The notes beneath the pieces are model-generated. The model had not been told where the DNA came from. It did no database searches and worked only from the letters and a program-made list of their open reading frames with translations. From the NCBI RefSeq assembly GCF_002218045.2, contig NZ_AP018685.1, positions 1,240,001 to 1,304,000 of the forward strand: a DNA stretch of 64,000 nt. The letters run 5' to 3'. This document shows, one piece after another, positions 26,159 to 34,482 of the stretch. Source of the DNA: Vibrio rumoiensis (GTDB lineage: Bacteria > Pseudomonadota > Gammaproteobacteria > Enterobacterales > Vibrionaceae). Both the position numbers and the translations under genes were made by a program. Each line of letters begins with the position of its first letter. Position 1 is the stretch's first letter.

Positions 26159-27348
26159 TATTGCGCTCCTTTTTCATCTAAAATCGCTTGTACAGTGAAG
26201 ATGTCTTTATCACCACGACCAGAAAGGTTCACCACTAATAGTTGTTCTTTTTCTGGCTCGGCTTGTGCTATTTTTAGTGCATAAGCAAGAGCGTGAGCTG
26301 ATTCTAACGCAGGAATGATACCTTCATTGCGTGCTAAGCTTTGGAAGCACTCGAGCGCTTCATCATCGGTGATCGATTCATATTGCGCTCGGCCAATCGA
26401 ATTCAAATGAGCGTGTTGTGGGCCCACTGATGGGAAATCCAAGCCTGCAGATACGGAATATGACTCTTCAATTTGGCCATTTTCATCTTGCATTAATGGG
26501 GACTTCATACCGAAGAAAATACCGGTGGTACCATGCTTAAGTGGCGCACCGTGTTGGTCAGTATCAATGCCTTTACCTGCTGGTTCTACACCGATGAGAC
26601 GGACGTCTTTTTCTTCAATAAAATCAGCAAACATACCAATGGCGTTGGAACCACCACCAACACAAGCGATCACAGCATCAGGTAGACGTCCTTCACGCGC
26701 AAGGATTTGCATTTTTGTTTCTTCACCAATCATACGTTGAAATTCACGAACAATAGTTGGGAAAGGGTGAGGACCTGCGGCGGTACCTAGTAGGTAGTGC
26801 GCTTTGTCATAGCTAGCAGACCAATCACGTAGCGCTTCATTACACGCATCTTTTAAGGTTGCTGAGCCTGAATGGACAGGGATCACTTCAGCGCCCATCA
26901 TGCGCATGCGAAAGACGTTCGGGCTTTGACGTTCAACATCTTTTGCACCCATATATACTTTGCATTTCAAATCTAATAAAGCACATGCTAAGGCGGTTGC
27001 AACGCCGTGTTGACCAGCACCGGTTTCCGCGATGATTTCTTTCTTGCCCATGCGTTTAGCTAATAGTGCTTGGCCTAATACTTGGTTCGTTTTATGTGCG
27101 CCGCCGTGCAGTAGATCTTCACGTTTGAGATACAGCTTCGTTTTCGTTCCTTTGGTCATGTTACGACATAAGGTTAACGCGGTTGGGCGACCTGCGTATT
27201 CTTGCAATAGTCCCATAAACTCCGCCTGAAACTCAGGGTCTTCTTGAGCATCAATGAACGCTTGTTCAAGTTGGTCTAAAGCAGGAACTAAAATCTGTGG
27301 TACATATTGACCACCATACTCACCAAAATAGGCATCTAACTTAGCCAT
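26158..27348 (-). CDS. trpB: Tryptophan synthase beta subunit
   Basis: TrpB is a PLP enzyme that condenses indole with serine to make tryptophan. The 396-aa protein carries the PLP lysine in GGAHKTNQVLGQ, the phosphate loop GGGSNAIGMF, and the catalytic Glu region AETGAGQHGVA. The N terminus GEYGGQYVPQIL is typical. It is in operon order between trpCF and trpA. Confidence 0.98.
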   Translation of the reverse strand: MAKLDAYFGEYGGQYVPQILVPALDQLEQAFIDAQEDPEFQAEFMGLLQEYAGRPTALTLCRNMTKGTKTKLYLKREDLLHGGAHKTNQVLGQALLAKRMGKKEIIAETGAGQHGVATALACALLDLKCKVYMGAKDVERQSPNVFRMRMMGAEVIPVHSGSATLKDACNEALRDWSASYDKAHYLLGTAAGPHPFPTIVREFQRMIGEETKMQILAREGRLPDAVIACVGGGSNAIGMFADFIEEKDVRLIGVEPAGKGIDTDQHGAPLKHGTTGIFFGMKSPLMQDENGQIEESYSVSAGLDFPSVGPQHAHLNSIGRAQYESITDDEALECFQSLARNEGIIPALESAHALAYALKIAQAEPEKEQLLVVNLSGRGDKDIFTVQAILDEKGAQ

Positions 27349-27416
27349 AAATATAATCCTTTTCTATATCAACAATCGCTTTACCAATGTTTGGTCATTA
27401 ACGAGAGCACGTTGAT

Positions 27417-28802
27417 TTAATAATTTCTTAATGCCTTAAAAGCGGCTTCGAGTTTCTGTGGATCTTTCTTACCGGGTTCACTTTCGACGCCCGAGTTAAG
27501 ATCTAAACCTATACAGCCAAGTTGTGCGGCTTCTTCGATATTGTCAGGTGATAAGCCGCCAGCAATCATAATGCTTTGACGATGGCTAGTTGACGTATTG
27601 CCTTTGTTTAAAAGGTCCCAATCAAAACTCATTCCAGTTCCTCCTGATTGATTACCTACTTGAGAATCTAATAAATGTTTGTCTACGTGTTGTTCTAACA
27701 ATGTTGGTAGTTGATCCGATACGCCATAAGCTTTCCATATTTTGACGCTTTTTGGCAGTAGACGGCGTAACTCAGCGATTTGTGCTTGTGTTTCTGTGCC
27801 GTGAAGTTGAACGGCAGCAAGGCCAAGCTGATTGGCCGTTTGGGCCACTTCATCCATTGGCTGATTTTGGAAAACGCCAACATAATGTAATGGCGCACCA
27901 CTCATGATTAGGCGGGCGTCTTCTATACTGACACGACGTTTGGATTTAGGGGCAAAAATCAGTCCGCCATAAACACTACCAGAACGGTAAGCTAGGTTAG
28001 CATCGTCTGCATGAGTCAATCCACAGACTTTATTTTCGCCTAAAATGACACGACGAACTGCTACTTCTAAGTTGTCCTCGGACATCAAAGAGCTGCCGAT
28101 TAAGAAACCATTAGCAAAATGTGATAATTCCTTCACTTGCTGATGGTTGTGGATGCCAGATTCAGAAATCACCACGGTATCTTTTGATAAGCGAGGTGCC
28201 AGCTCTTTAGTGCGTTCAAGAGTAATGGATAGATCACGTAAGTTGCGATTGTTAATGCCGACAACGGGGGCTTTTAATGCAATCGCGCGCTCTAATTCTT
28301 CCTCGTTGCTGACTTCTGTCAAAATACCTAAATTTAATGAACGAGCGACGTTGGCTAGGTGTTGATATTCTTGATCGTTAAGTACTGAAAGCATCAATAG
28401 AATCGCATCGGCTTGATAATGACGAGCAAGGTACACTTGATACTCATCGATCATAAAATCTTTGCACAATACCGGTTGAGTGACGTGCTTACGTACTTGA
28501 GGTAAGAAGTTGAAGTCACCTTGGAAGTATTTCTCATCGGTTAATACCGAAATGGCACTGGCATGGTTCGCGTAGACCGAAGCGATATAGTCTAAATCGA
28601 AGTCTTCACGGATCAGGCCTTTTGATGGTGATGCCTTTTTACACTCTAAAATGAATTCGGTTTTGCCAGTATGCAATGCTTGATAAAAATCGCGATCGCT
28701 TGGCTGTAGATCTGGTTTGAATGATTCTAAAGGTTGTTGGGCTTTACGTTCTTCAACCCAAACACGTTTATCCGCGACGATTTTTGCTAATACGGTTTCC
28801 AA
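27417..28802 (-). CDS. trpCF: Bifunctional indole-3-glycerol-phosphate synthase / phosphoribosylanthranilate isomerase
   Basis: This fused enzyme (461 aa) catalyses two consecutive tryptophan steps. The N-terminal IGPS barrel (to about residue 255) has FILECKKASPSKG, VLCKDFMIDEYQVYLAR and GINNRNLRD. The C-terminal PRAI barrel begins at KVCGLTHADDANLAYRSG, has the catalytic-type Cys in KVCGLT, and ends with GLDLNSGVESEPGKKD. The fusion is usual for gammaproteobacteria. It follows trpD after a 15-nt gap. Confidence 0.97.
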   Translation of the reverse strand: METVLAKIVADKRVWVEERKAQQPLESFKPDLQPSDRDFYQALHTGKTEFILECKKASPSKGLIREDFDLDYIASVYANHASAISVLTDEKYFQGDFNFLPQVRKHVTQPVLCKDFMIDEYQVYLARHYQADAILLMLSVLNDQEYQHLANVARSLNLGILTEVSNEEELERAIALKAPVVGINNRNLRDLSITLERTKELAPRLSKDTVVISESGIHNHQQVKELSHFANGFLIGSSLMSEDNLEVAVRRVILGENKVCGLTHADDANLAYRSGSVYGGLIFAPKSKRRVSIEDARLIMSGAPLHYVGVFQNQPMDEVAQTANQLGLAAVQLHGTETQAQIAELRRLLPKSVKIWKAYGVSDQLPTLLEQHVDKHLLDSQVGNQSGGTGMSFDWDLLNKGNTSTSHRQSIMIAGGLSPDNIEEAAQLGCIGLDLNSGVESEPGKKDPQKLEAAFKALRNY

Positions 28803-28817
28803 TTCCTTTCTCCTTTA

Positions 28818-29816
28818 TTATCCGTGCGCGGCAAGTTGAGTAACAAGCTGATACGCTTTGCCTGAATTCATCACATCAATGGCTTTTTGCGTATTGGCTT
28901 TCAAGTCTTCTTGACCAAATAAACGCAACAATAAAGCAACATTGACAGCAACGGCCGAAACTTGGGCTTCCGTTCCTTCACCGTTTAAGATTTTAGTGAT
29001 AATGGCACGATTTTCTTCTGGTTCGCCACCTTTAATTGCCTCGAGAGGGTGAGTATTCACGCCAAAATCTTCCGGAGTTAAGGTGTATTCAATAATTTCA
29101 CCGTTTACGATTTCATTCACTAATGTTGGACCGTGAATCGCCACTTCATCCAGACCACTACCATGGACCACCGCGGCACGCTTCATACCCATATTTGCCA
29201 TTGTTTTGGCAATAGGGCGAACGAGGCTTTCATCGTAAACCCCCATTAATTCTATATTTGGGCGAGCGGGGTTAATTAAAGGGCCTAATACATTAAAAAT
29301 TGTGCGAGTCTTCATTGCCTGGCGTACCGGCATCGCGTGACGCACACCACCGTGGTATTGCGGCGCAAATAAGAAGGCCACCCCAATGTTTTCAATGGCA
29401 GATTTAGTATCTTCAGGGCTCATGGCTAAGTTAATGCCAAAAGAATCGAGTAGGTCAGAAGAACCTGACTTGCTGGAAACACCACGGTTACCATGTTTGG
29501 CGATTTTCACCCCACAAGCGGCAGCAACAAAAGCTGCGGTGGTTGAAATATTGATGGTATTAGAACCATCACCACCCGTTCCTACGATATCGGCAAAATC
29601 ACCTTCAATAGTTGGAAATGGAGACGCATTAGCCAATAATGCTTGCGCAGCTCCTGCGATTTCTTCTGGTGTTTCGCCTTTAATTTTTAATGCGGTTAAT
29701 ACCGCGCCTAATAGAATCGGGTCCATCTCGCCTTTGATAATGGTATCAAATAGGGCATGGCTTTCTTGTTCAGTTAAATTGCTTTGGGCATATAGTTTGT
29801 TGATGATGTCTTGCAT
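28818..29816 (-). CDS. trpD: Anthranilate phosphoribosyltransferase
   Basis: TrpD transfers phosphoribose from PRPP to anthranilate. The 332-aa protein has the PRPP-binding GTGGDGSNTINIST loop, KHGNRGVSSKSGSSDLL, and the GVYDESLVRPIAKTM region. It is a stand-alone TrpD rather than the E. coli trpGD fusion. The 94-nt gap to trpG is unusually long for this operon and is filled mostly by a ten-copy heptanucleotide tandem repeat, which may weaken coupling between the two genes. Confidence 0.97.
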   Translation of the reverse strand: MQDIINKLYAQSNLTEQESHALFDTIIKGEMDPILLGAVLTALKIKGETPEEIAGAAQALLANASPFPTIEGDFADIVGTGGDGSNTINISTTAAFVAAACGVKIAKHGNRGVSSKSGSSDLLDSFGINLAMSPEDTKSAIENIGVAFLFAPQYHGGVRHAMPVRQAMKTRTIFNVLGPLINPARPNIELMGVYDESLVRPIAKTMANMGMKRAAVVHGSGLDEVAIHGPTLVNEIVNGEIIEYTLTPEDFGVNTHPLEAIKGGEPEENRAIITKILNGEGTEAQVSAVAVNVALLLRLFGQEDLKANTQKAIDVMNSGKAYQLVTQLAAHG

Positions 29817-29840
29817 AATTAAATCCTTGTAATAATCTTT

Positions 29841-29910
29841 CTCGGCTCTCGGCTCTCGGCTCTCGGCTCTCGGCTCTCGGCTCTCGGCTCTCGGCTCTCG
29901 GCTCTCGGCT
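29841..29910. repeat. Perfect heptanucleotide tandem repeat (CTCGGCT)x10 between trpG and trpD
   Basis: Ten perfect copies of CTCGGCT (AGCCGAG on the coding strand of trp) fill 70 bp, plus a partial CT at the trpG stop. The tract directly abuts the TAG stop of trpG and ends about 25 bp before the trpD start. There are no spacers, so it is not CRISPR. Perfect copies imply recent expansion by slippage, hence likely length variation between strains. Confidence 0.97.
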
Positions 29911-30492
29911 CTATTTCTCTAATGCCCAACGAATTGTGTTTTCTAATAAGGTCGCGCCATAGGTTGTCATAATGGATTCTGGGTGAAATTGAAAGCCACA
30001 CACTTTGTGATTTTCTTCGACGACAGACATGACTAGCCCATCAACTTGCGCAGTCACGGTTAGCGCATCACTCACATGAGTCGCAACCAAAGAATGATAA
30101 CGAGCAATCGCAAAAGGTGAGGGTAAGTTCTGATAGGTTGGATGATTGTCATGCACCATCATCGATACCTTGCCATGAATGATCTCACCTGCGCCTGCCA
30201 CCGTGCCACCGTAGGCTTCTACAATCGCTTGATGCCCTAAACAAATACCAATCATCGGTACTTTACCTTTTAAGCGTTGAATCAGTTCTGGCATACAACC
30301 CGCTTCCGATGGAGCCCCAGGCCCTGGAGAAAGCACAATGACCGGATTTTCCAGTTGCTTGACGGCTTGTTCAATAGTTTCTGCTGATAAACTATTACGA
30401 TAAATCGTCACGTCATGACCGAGTGTGCGAAATTGGTCAACGAGGTTGTAGGTAAATGAATCAAAGTTATCAATAAAAAGAATGTTCGCCAT
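29911..30492 (-). CDS. trpG: Anthranilate synthase glutamine amidotransferase component
   Basis: TrpG supplies ammonia from glutamine to TrpE. The 193-aa class I amidotransferase has the nucleophile Cys in GICLGHQAIVEAYGG, VLSPGPGAPSEAG upstream, and the His/Glu pair in FQFHPESIMTTYG. I chose the ATG ending at 30492 (MANILFIDNFDSFTYNLVDQ), 10 nt after the trpE stop; the longer open frame running into trpE lacks family sequence. It is a separate gene, not fused to trpD. Its stop codon directly touches the heptanucleotide tract. Confidence 0.97.
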   Translation of the reverse strand: MANILFIDNFDSFTYNLVDQFRTLGHDVTIYRNSLSAETIEQAVKQLENPVIVLSPGPGAPSEAGCMPELIQRLKGKVPMIGICLGHQAIVEAYGGTVAGAGEIIHGKVSMMVHDNHPTYQNLPSPFAIARYHSLVATHVSDALTVTAQVDGLVMSVVEENHKVCGFQFHPESIMTTYGATLLENTIRWALEK

Positions 30493-30502
30493 GATGATCA
30501 CC

Positions 30503-32143
30503 TTAACCTTGTTGATTATCTGTTGAGTTGACCTGATGGGCCAGTTGAATCGCGCTAATGCACGCTTGTGCTTTTCCTCGGGTTTCGTCAGCTTCCGATT
30601 GTGGGTCTGAGTCAAATACCACACCGGCACCGGCTTGAATGTGAGCGATACCATTTTCAACATACGCTGAACGAATCACGATACAAGTATCAAGGTCGCC
30701 TTCGCCGGTTAAATAACCAACGGCACCGCCATAAGTACCGCGACGTTGTTGTTCGACATCACGAATTAATTGCATCGCACGAATTTTAGGAGCGCCAGTG
30801 AGCGTGCCCATGTTCATGCAAGCTTGATAAGCATGTAGGGCATCAAGGTCACAGCGTAACTCACCAACTACTCGTGACACCAAATGCATCACATGGCTAT
30901 AACGGTCAACTTTTAGTAAGTCGGCGACATGGCGAGAACCTGCTGTAGCGATTCTTGCGACATCATTACGTGCCAAATCTACTAACATCATGTGTTCGGC
31001 ATTTTCTTTTTTATCATTACGTAGTTCTAATTCAATACGGCTATCGAGGTCAAAGTTAATTGAGCCATCGGCATTTTTACCCCGACGACGAGTGCCTGCT
31101 ATTGGGTAGATTTCGATTTGCTCGCTATCTGCATCGTATTTCAATGCGCTCTCTGGTGATGCACCAAATAAAGTAAACAACTCATCTTTCATGTAAAACA
31201 TATATGGACTTGGGTTACTTTGTTTCAGTGCTTTATAAGCTGAAAGTGGTGATGGACAAGGGAGGGAAAAGCGGCGCGATGGAACCACTTGGAAAATATC
31301 ACCTTTAACGACGAACTCTTTTAAGTTGCGTACAATTTGGCAAAAATCTTCATCAGAAATATTCGTATCCACTGACATGTCCGCGACTTCTGTTGCTTGC
31401 GGTAGTGGGGCAACATCGGTGCAATGTTCAGTAATATTGGCTAGGCGTTGTTTTAATTCTGCTTGGATGCTGTTGGTGCTATTAAAAGCGGTTGCTTGTA
31501 CGCTGCAGTGCTGAGTTTGGTGATCAAAAATCATTAATGTTTCTGCAACGTAGAAAACGTAATCAGGGCAATTATCAATGGTTTTGGCTTCACCTAAGTC
31601 TTCAAAGTTTGCAACGAGATCGTAAGCAAAGGAGCCTCCAATGAAAATAGCGAGTTTTTTGTTTGTGCCTAAGGAATCGGGGAGTTGTGATAAATCAAAG
31701 CTGTGCTGAACGACACGTAAAGCATCAAAGCTAGAAGATTGACGCAGACGAGAATCTTCATCAATGGCGTCGTTAGGCGCATCGAAAGAAAGAGTTAAAG
31801 TTTTGTCCGTTGCTTGCGTGAGTACATCACTGGTTAAATTAGCTTTGACCGCTTGCAGTAAGTTTTGACCATTCAAGCTTTTCGCTGTCATGGTAACTTG
31901 GTGTCCATGGCATTCAATACGAACCGCAGCATCAATCAGGAGTAGACTTTTTAAATTTGCTTTTGAGCTGATTTCTGCACTTTCAAGTAACAGACTATTT
32001 TGTGTCTCAAGTGCATTGTCATTAACGCATAATGCATGGAAAACTTGTGTTGGATCCTCTAGATATGGTGTGTCCACTTGAAACACTTCAATTGGGTGTT
32101 TGTGGCCTATCTTACCCTGATGAATTTTCGCTGCCTTATTCAT
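30503..32143 (-). CDS. trpE: Anthranilate synthase component I
   Basis: TrpE converts chorismate and ammonia to anthranilate and is the feedback-controlled first step. The 546-aa protein has the tryptophan-inhibition motif LLES-x10-S in LLLESAEISSKANLKSLL. Its catalytic half includes VPSRRFSLP, PSPYMFYM, PIAGTRRRG and the C-terminal GAGVVFDSDPQSEADE. A ribosome-binding site AAGGAAG precedes the ATG. It is the first structural gene of the operon, preceded by leader and attenuator. Confidence 0.98.
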   Translation of the reverse strand: MNKAAKIHQGKIGHKHPIEVFQVDTPYLEDPTQVFHALCVNDNALETQNSLLLESAEISSKANLKSLLLIDAAVRIECHGHQVTMTAKSLNGQNLLQAVKANLTSDVLTQATDKTLTLSFDAPNDAIDEDSRLRQSSSFDALRVVQHSFDLSQLPDSLGTNKKLAIFIGGSFAYDLVANFEDLGEAKTIDNCPDYVFYVAETLMIFDHQTQHCSVQATAFNSTNSIQAELKQRLANITEHCTDVAPLPQATEVADMSVDTNISDEDFCQIVRNLKEFVVKGDIFQVVPSRRFSLPCPSPLSAYKALKQSNPSPYMFYMKDELFTLFGASPESALKYDADSEQIEIYPIAGTRRRGKNADGSINFDLDSRIELELRNDKKENAEHMMLVDLARNDVARIATAGSRHVADLLKVDRYSHVMHLVSRVVGELRCDLDALHAYQACMNMGTLTGAPKIRAMQLIRDVEQQRRGTYGGAVGYLTGEGDLDTCIVIRSAYVENGIAHIQAGAGVVFDSDPQSEADETRGKAQACISAIQLAHQVNSTDNQQG

Positions 32144-32334
32144 AAGACTTCCTTTAATCTTTAATTAAAATTCCGTTTGCTTTCACAAGTTTATCGCTAC
32201 TTTATAGAGATAACCGCACAAGCTTTTGTTTACCACACTTTTTTACTCATCTACGTCTTTTATTTAAATTTTGTGGGGTGAGTAAAGTGAAAATGATGGT
32301 GTTGTTTATTAAGTGTTCAACTCAACGTCAGGTA

Positions 32335-32362
32335 ATAAAAAACCCGCTGAATAGGGCGGGTT
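32335..32362 (-). terminator. trp attenuator terminator
   Basis: On the minus strand AACCCGC, a short loop, GCGGGTT then TTTTTT. It follows the trpL stop by about 30 nt and precedes trpE by about 190 nt, as expected for the attenuation terminator. Confidence 0.88.
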
Positions 32363-32391
32363 GATTAGTTTGAGGCTGACGTTAATCATGC

Positions 32392-32547
32392 TCACTTTTT
32401 CACCCATTGCCATAAAGAGATACGCCACATACGCCAATGGTTCAGCATAATCGCTGTCATGAAGGTTACTGTCTCCGCTAAATGAAGAGAATGAGGTACA
32501 GTACGATTTAGAATGATGTTATTATCTTGTAACAGATTGCTTGTCAT
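32392..32547 (-). CDS. trpL: trp operon leader peptide
   Basis: This 51-codon reading frame begins MTSNLLQDNN, behind a GTGGAGG ribosome-binding site, and ends HWRMWRISLWQWVKK. Four Trp codons lie in the last 14 codons. It lies between the trp promoter and the attenuator hairpin, so ribosome stalling at the Trp codons when charged tRNA-Trp is scarce should prevent terminator formation. The four Trp are spread out (W38, W41, W46, W48) rather than adjacent as in E. coli. The leader is also long compared with the 14-aa E. coli peptide. Confidence 0.9.
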   Translation of the reverse strand: MTSNLLQDNNIILNRTVPHSLHLAETVTFMTAIMLNHWRMWRISLWQWVKK

Positions 32548-32593
32548 ATTCGCCTCCACGTCATTATGTTTAGGTTTATCTTTAAGTTCTTTT

Positions 32594-32611
32594 GGACTAG
32601 TAAACTAGTAC
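32594..32611. promoter_or_regulatory. TrpR operator
   Basis: GGACTAGTAAACTAGTAC is a near match to the E. coli trp operator core: two ACTAGT half-sites separated by two bases. It overlaps the -10 of the trp promoter, so TrpR with tryptophan should block polymerase directly. Confidence 0.9.
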
Positions 32612-32627
32612 GTGAGTTTTAAGTCAA
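32599..32627 (-). promoter_or_regulatory. trp operon promoter
   Basis: On the minus strand TTGACT (32622-32627), a 17-bp spacer, then TTTACT (32599-32604) within the operator. This is the same arrangement as the E. coli trp promoter (TTGACA-17-TTAACT). The trpL start lies about 50 nt downstream. Confidence 0.88.
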
Positions 32628-32669
32628 GTATTTTTCAATATTAATGTCAGTTTAAGGCCATTTATTTTC

Positions 32670-33536
32670 ATGAGAATCGATCTACATAGCCACACAACAT
32701 GCTCAGATGGACGTTTAACACCTGTGCAATTATTGGATCGTGCTATTGAAATGAACTTAGAGGTTTTGGCCATTACTGACCATGATAGTGTGGATGCAAT
32801 ACCGCTAGCGCAAGATTACATTGCGAAGCAGTTTTTGCCATTGCATCTGATCACCGGTATTGAGTTTTCAACGGTATGGCAGAATAAAGATATTCATATT
32901 GTTGGTTTGGATATTGATATTCAAAACCCGCAATTGCAGCAATTAATTGAGTCGCAAAAGCAAAGGCGAATTGAGCGTTCAGAGTTAATGGCTGCTCGTT
33001 TAGCCAAACACACCAGAGAAGGGGTGTTGGAAGAAGTGAGGGCAATGGCAAATGGTGCTTCTATAACGCGTTCTCACTTTGCTAAATGGCTAGTAGAAAA
33101 CGGCTACGCGAAAACCATGCAGCAAGTGTTTAAGAAATACTTAACGCGCAATAACCCGGGTTATGTTCCGCCGGTATGGTGCAGTATCGATGAAGCGGTT
33201 TCGGCGATACATGCCGCTGGTGGCGTTGCGGTTTTAGCGCACCCTGGACGTTATCAATTGACAGCGAAATGGTTGAAGCGTTTAATTGCTGCATTCGTTG
33301 AAGCAGGGGGGGATGCGATGGAAGTTGCTCAGCCTCAGCAAGCTCAACAAGAAAGAAGAACATTAGCCGACTATGCTATAGAAAACGGTTTACTTGCCTC
33401 GCAAGGGTCTGATTTTCATTATCCATCTCCGTGGACTGAGCTTGGTCGTAATTTATGGTTACCATCTGGTGTTGAACCAGTATGGAAAGATTGGCAGCAG
33501 ATTGCACATTTAGAATTTGGGGCTAAACAAGCCTAA
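32670..33536 (+). CDS. rnm: PHP-domain 5'-3' exoribonuclease RNase AM (YciV/TrpH)
   Basis: This PHP-family metal-dependent phosphoesterase (288 aa) is divergent from trp in most gammaproteobacteria. The E. coli homologue is an RNase that matures rRNA 5' ends and also hydrolyses 3',5'-bisphosphonucleotides. Metal ligands are visible: DLHSHTTCSDG, AITDHDSV, GIEFST, VLAHPGRY and GSDFHYPSPW. The start codon lies about 60 nt past the trp operator, so TrpR binding could affect its promoter as well; that is inference. Confidence 0.93.
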   Translation: MRIDLHSHTTCSDGRLTPVQLLDRAIEMNLEVLAITDHDSVDAIPLAQDYIAKQFLPLHLITGIEFSTVWQNKDIHIVGLDIDIQNPQLQQLIESQKQRRIERSELMAARLAKHTREGVLEEVRAMANGASITRSHFAKWLVENGYAKTMQQVFKKYLTRNNPGYVPPVWCSIDEAVSAIHAAGGVAVLAHPGRYQLTAKWLKRLIAAFVEAGGDAMEVAQPQQAQQERRTLADYAIENGLLASQGSDFHYPSPWTELGRNLWLPSGVEPVWKDWQQIAHLEFGAKQA

Positions 33537-33627
33537 GCCTTTAAGCATGAGTGAATCTGGCTTCGCCAATGTGATTGAGCTTACAATTCAATTGTCGGCT
33601 TAATCTTTATCTCAATTAGGAGTATCA

Positions 33628-34248
33628 ATGAGCCAATTTTTTTATCTACATCCAGAAAATCCTCAAGCTCGTTTGATTAATCAAGCGGTGGCGATTATTC
33701 GTAATGGTGGTGTGATTGTCTATCCAACGGACTCTGGTTATGCACTTGGCTGCCAACTTGAAAACAAAAATGCTTTAGAGCGTATTTGTCGAATTCGTAA
33801 GATCGATGATAAGCATAATTTCACTTTGTTGTGTCGTGACCTTTCTGAATTATCACTTTATGCCCGTATCGATAACACCGCTTTTCGTTTATTGAAAAAT
33901 AATACTCCGGGCGCTTATACTTTCATTTTTAAAGGTACTAAAGAGGTACCACGCCGTTTGATGAATGCGAAACGTAAAACGATTGGTATTCGTATTCCTG
34001 ATAATAAAATCGCGTTGGATTTACTCGAAGCATTAGGTGAGCCTTTGATGTCGACGACATTAATTCTCCCAGGGAATGATTATGCAGAATCGGATCCAGA
34101 AGATATTCGCGATAAGTTAGAGCATTCGGTTGATTTGATCATGAATGGTGGGTTCCTTGGGGAGCAACCAACCACCGTTGTTGATTTTAGCGATGACGAA
34201 ATGGTGATTGTTCGTCGTGGTGCTGGTGATACCGCGCCATTTGAATAA
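33628..34248 (+). CDS. yciO: YciO family protein (TsaC/Sua5-like YrdC domain)
   Basis: This 206-aa YrdC-fold protein is related to the L-threonylcarbamoyladenylate synthase of tRNA t6A synthesis. YciO has weak or different activity in E. coli and does not replace TsaC. Visible are VIVYPTDSGYALGC, RICRIRKIDDKHNFTLLC and GIRIPDN. A ribosome-binding site TAGGAG precedes the ATG. It follows rnm by 91 nt; the order rnm-yciO-rluB is conserved in the group. Confidence 0.93.
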   Translation: MSQFFYLHPENPQARLINQAVAIIRNGGVIVYPTDSGYALGCQLENKNALERICRIRKIDDKHNFTLLCRDLSELSLYARIDNTAFRLLKNNTPGAYTFIFKGTKEVPRRLMNAKRKTIGIRIPDNKIALDLLEALGEPLMSTTLILPGNDYAESDPEDIRDKLEHSVDLIMNGGFLGEQPTTVVDFSDDEMVIVRRGAGDTAPFE

Positions 34249-34283
34249 AATGTAGTCGTACATATTACCTTATGTGTGAATAG

Positions 34284-34320
34284 AGAGCCCTGCATTCAAT
34301 TGCGGGGCTTTGTTGTTTTA
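34284..34320 (+). terminator. Terminator after yciO
   Basis: AGCCCTGCA pairs with TGCGGGGCT (one T-G wobble), followed by T-rich TTGTTGTTTT. Confidence 0.7.
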
Positions 34321-34482
34321 AACATTCAGCTATCTACCAAACTAGTGTATACTTTGTTGCCTTTTCTTCATCTGTATGACAGGTAAAGAAAAGAAACTAA
34401 TTTTAATTTATTGTTTTATAAAGTTTATTTTTAAATGAAGCAATGAAGACGGCTGTGAAGTCGACGAATAATAGGTAAATAA

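Noticed and set aside
29841..29910. Possible CRISPR array
   Set aside because: The units are contiguous 7-mers with no spacers and no cas genes are present.
29819..30001. A 60-aa minus-strand frame with repeated PRAESRE units across the trpG-trpD gap
   Set aside because: It is made by the heptanucleotide repeat read in one frame and overlaps the trpG end; no ribosome-binding site or family supports it.
30493..30663. Longer N terminus for trpG
   Set aside because: The extra 57 codons overlap trpE, lack family sequence, and MANILFIDNFD at 30492 is the usual start.
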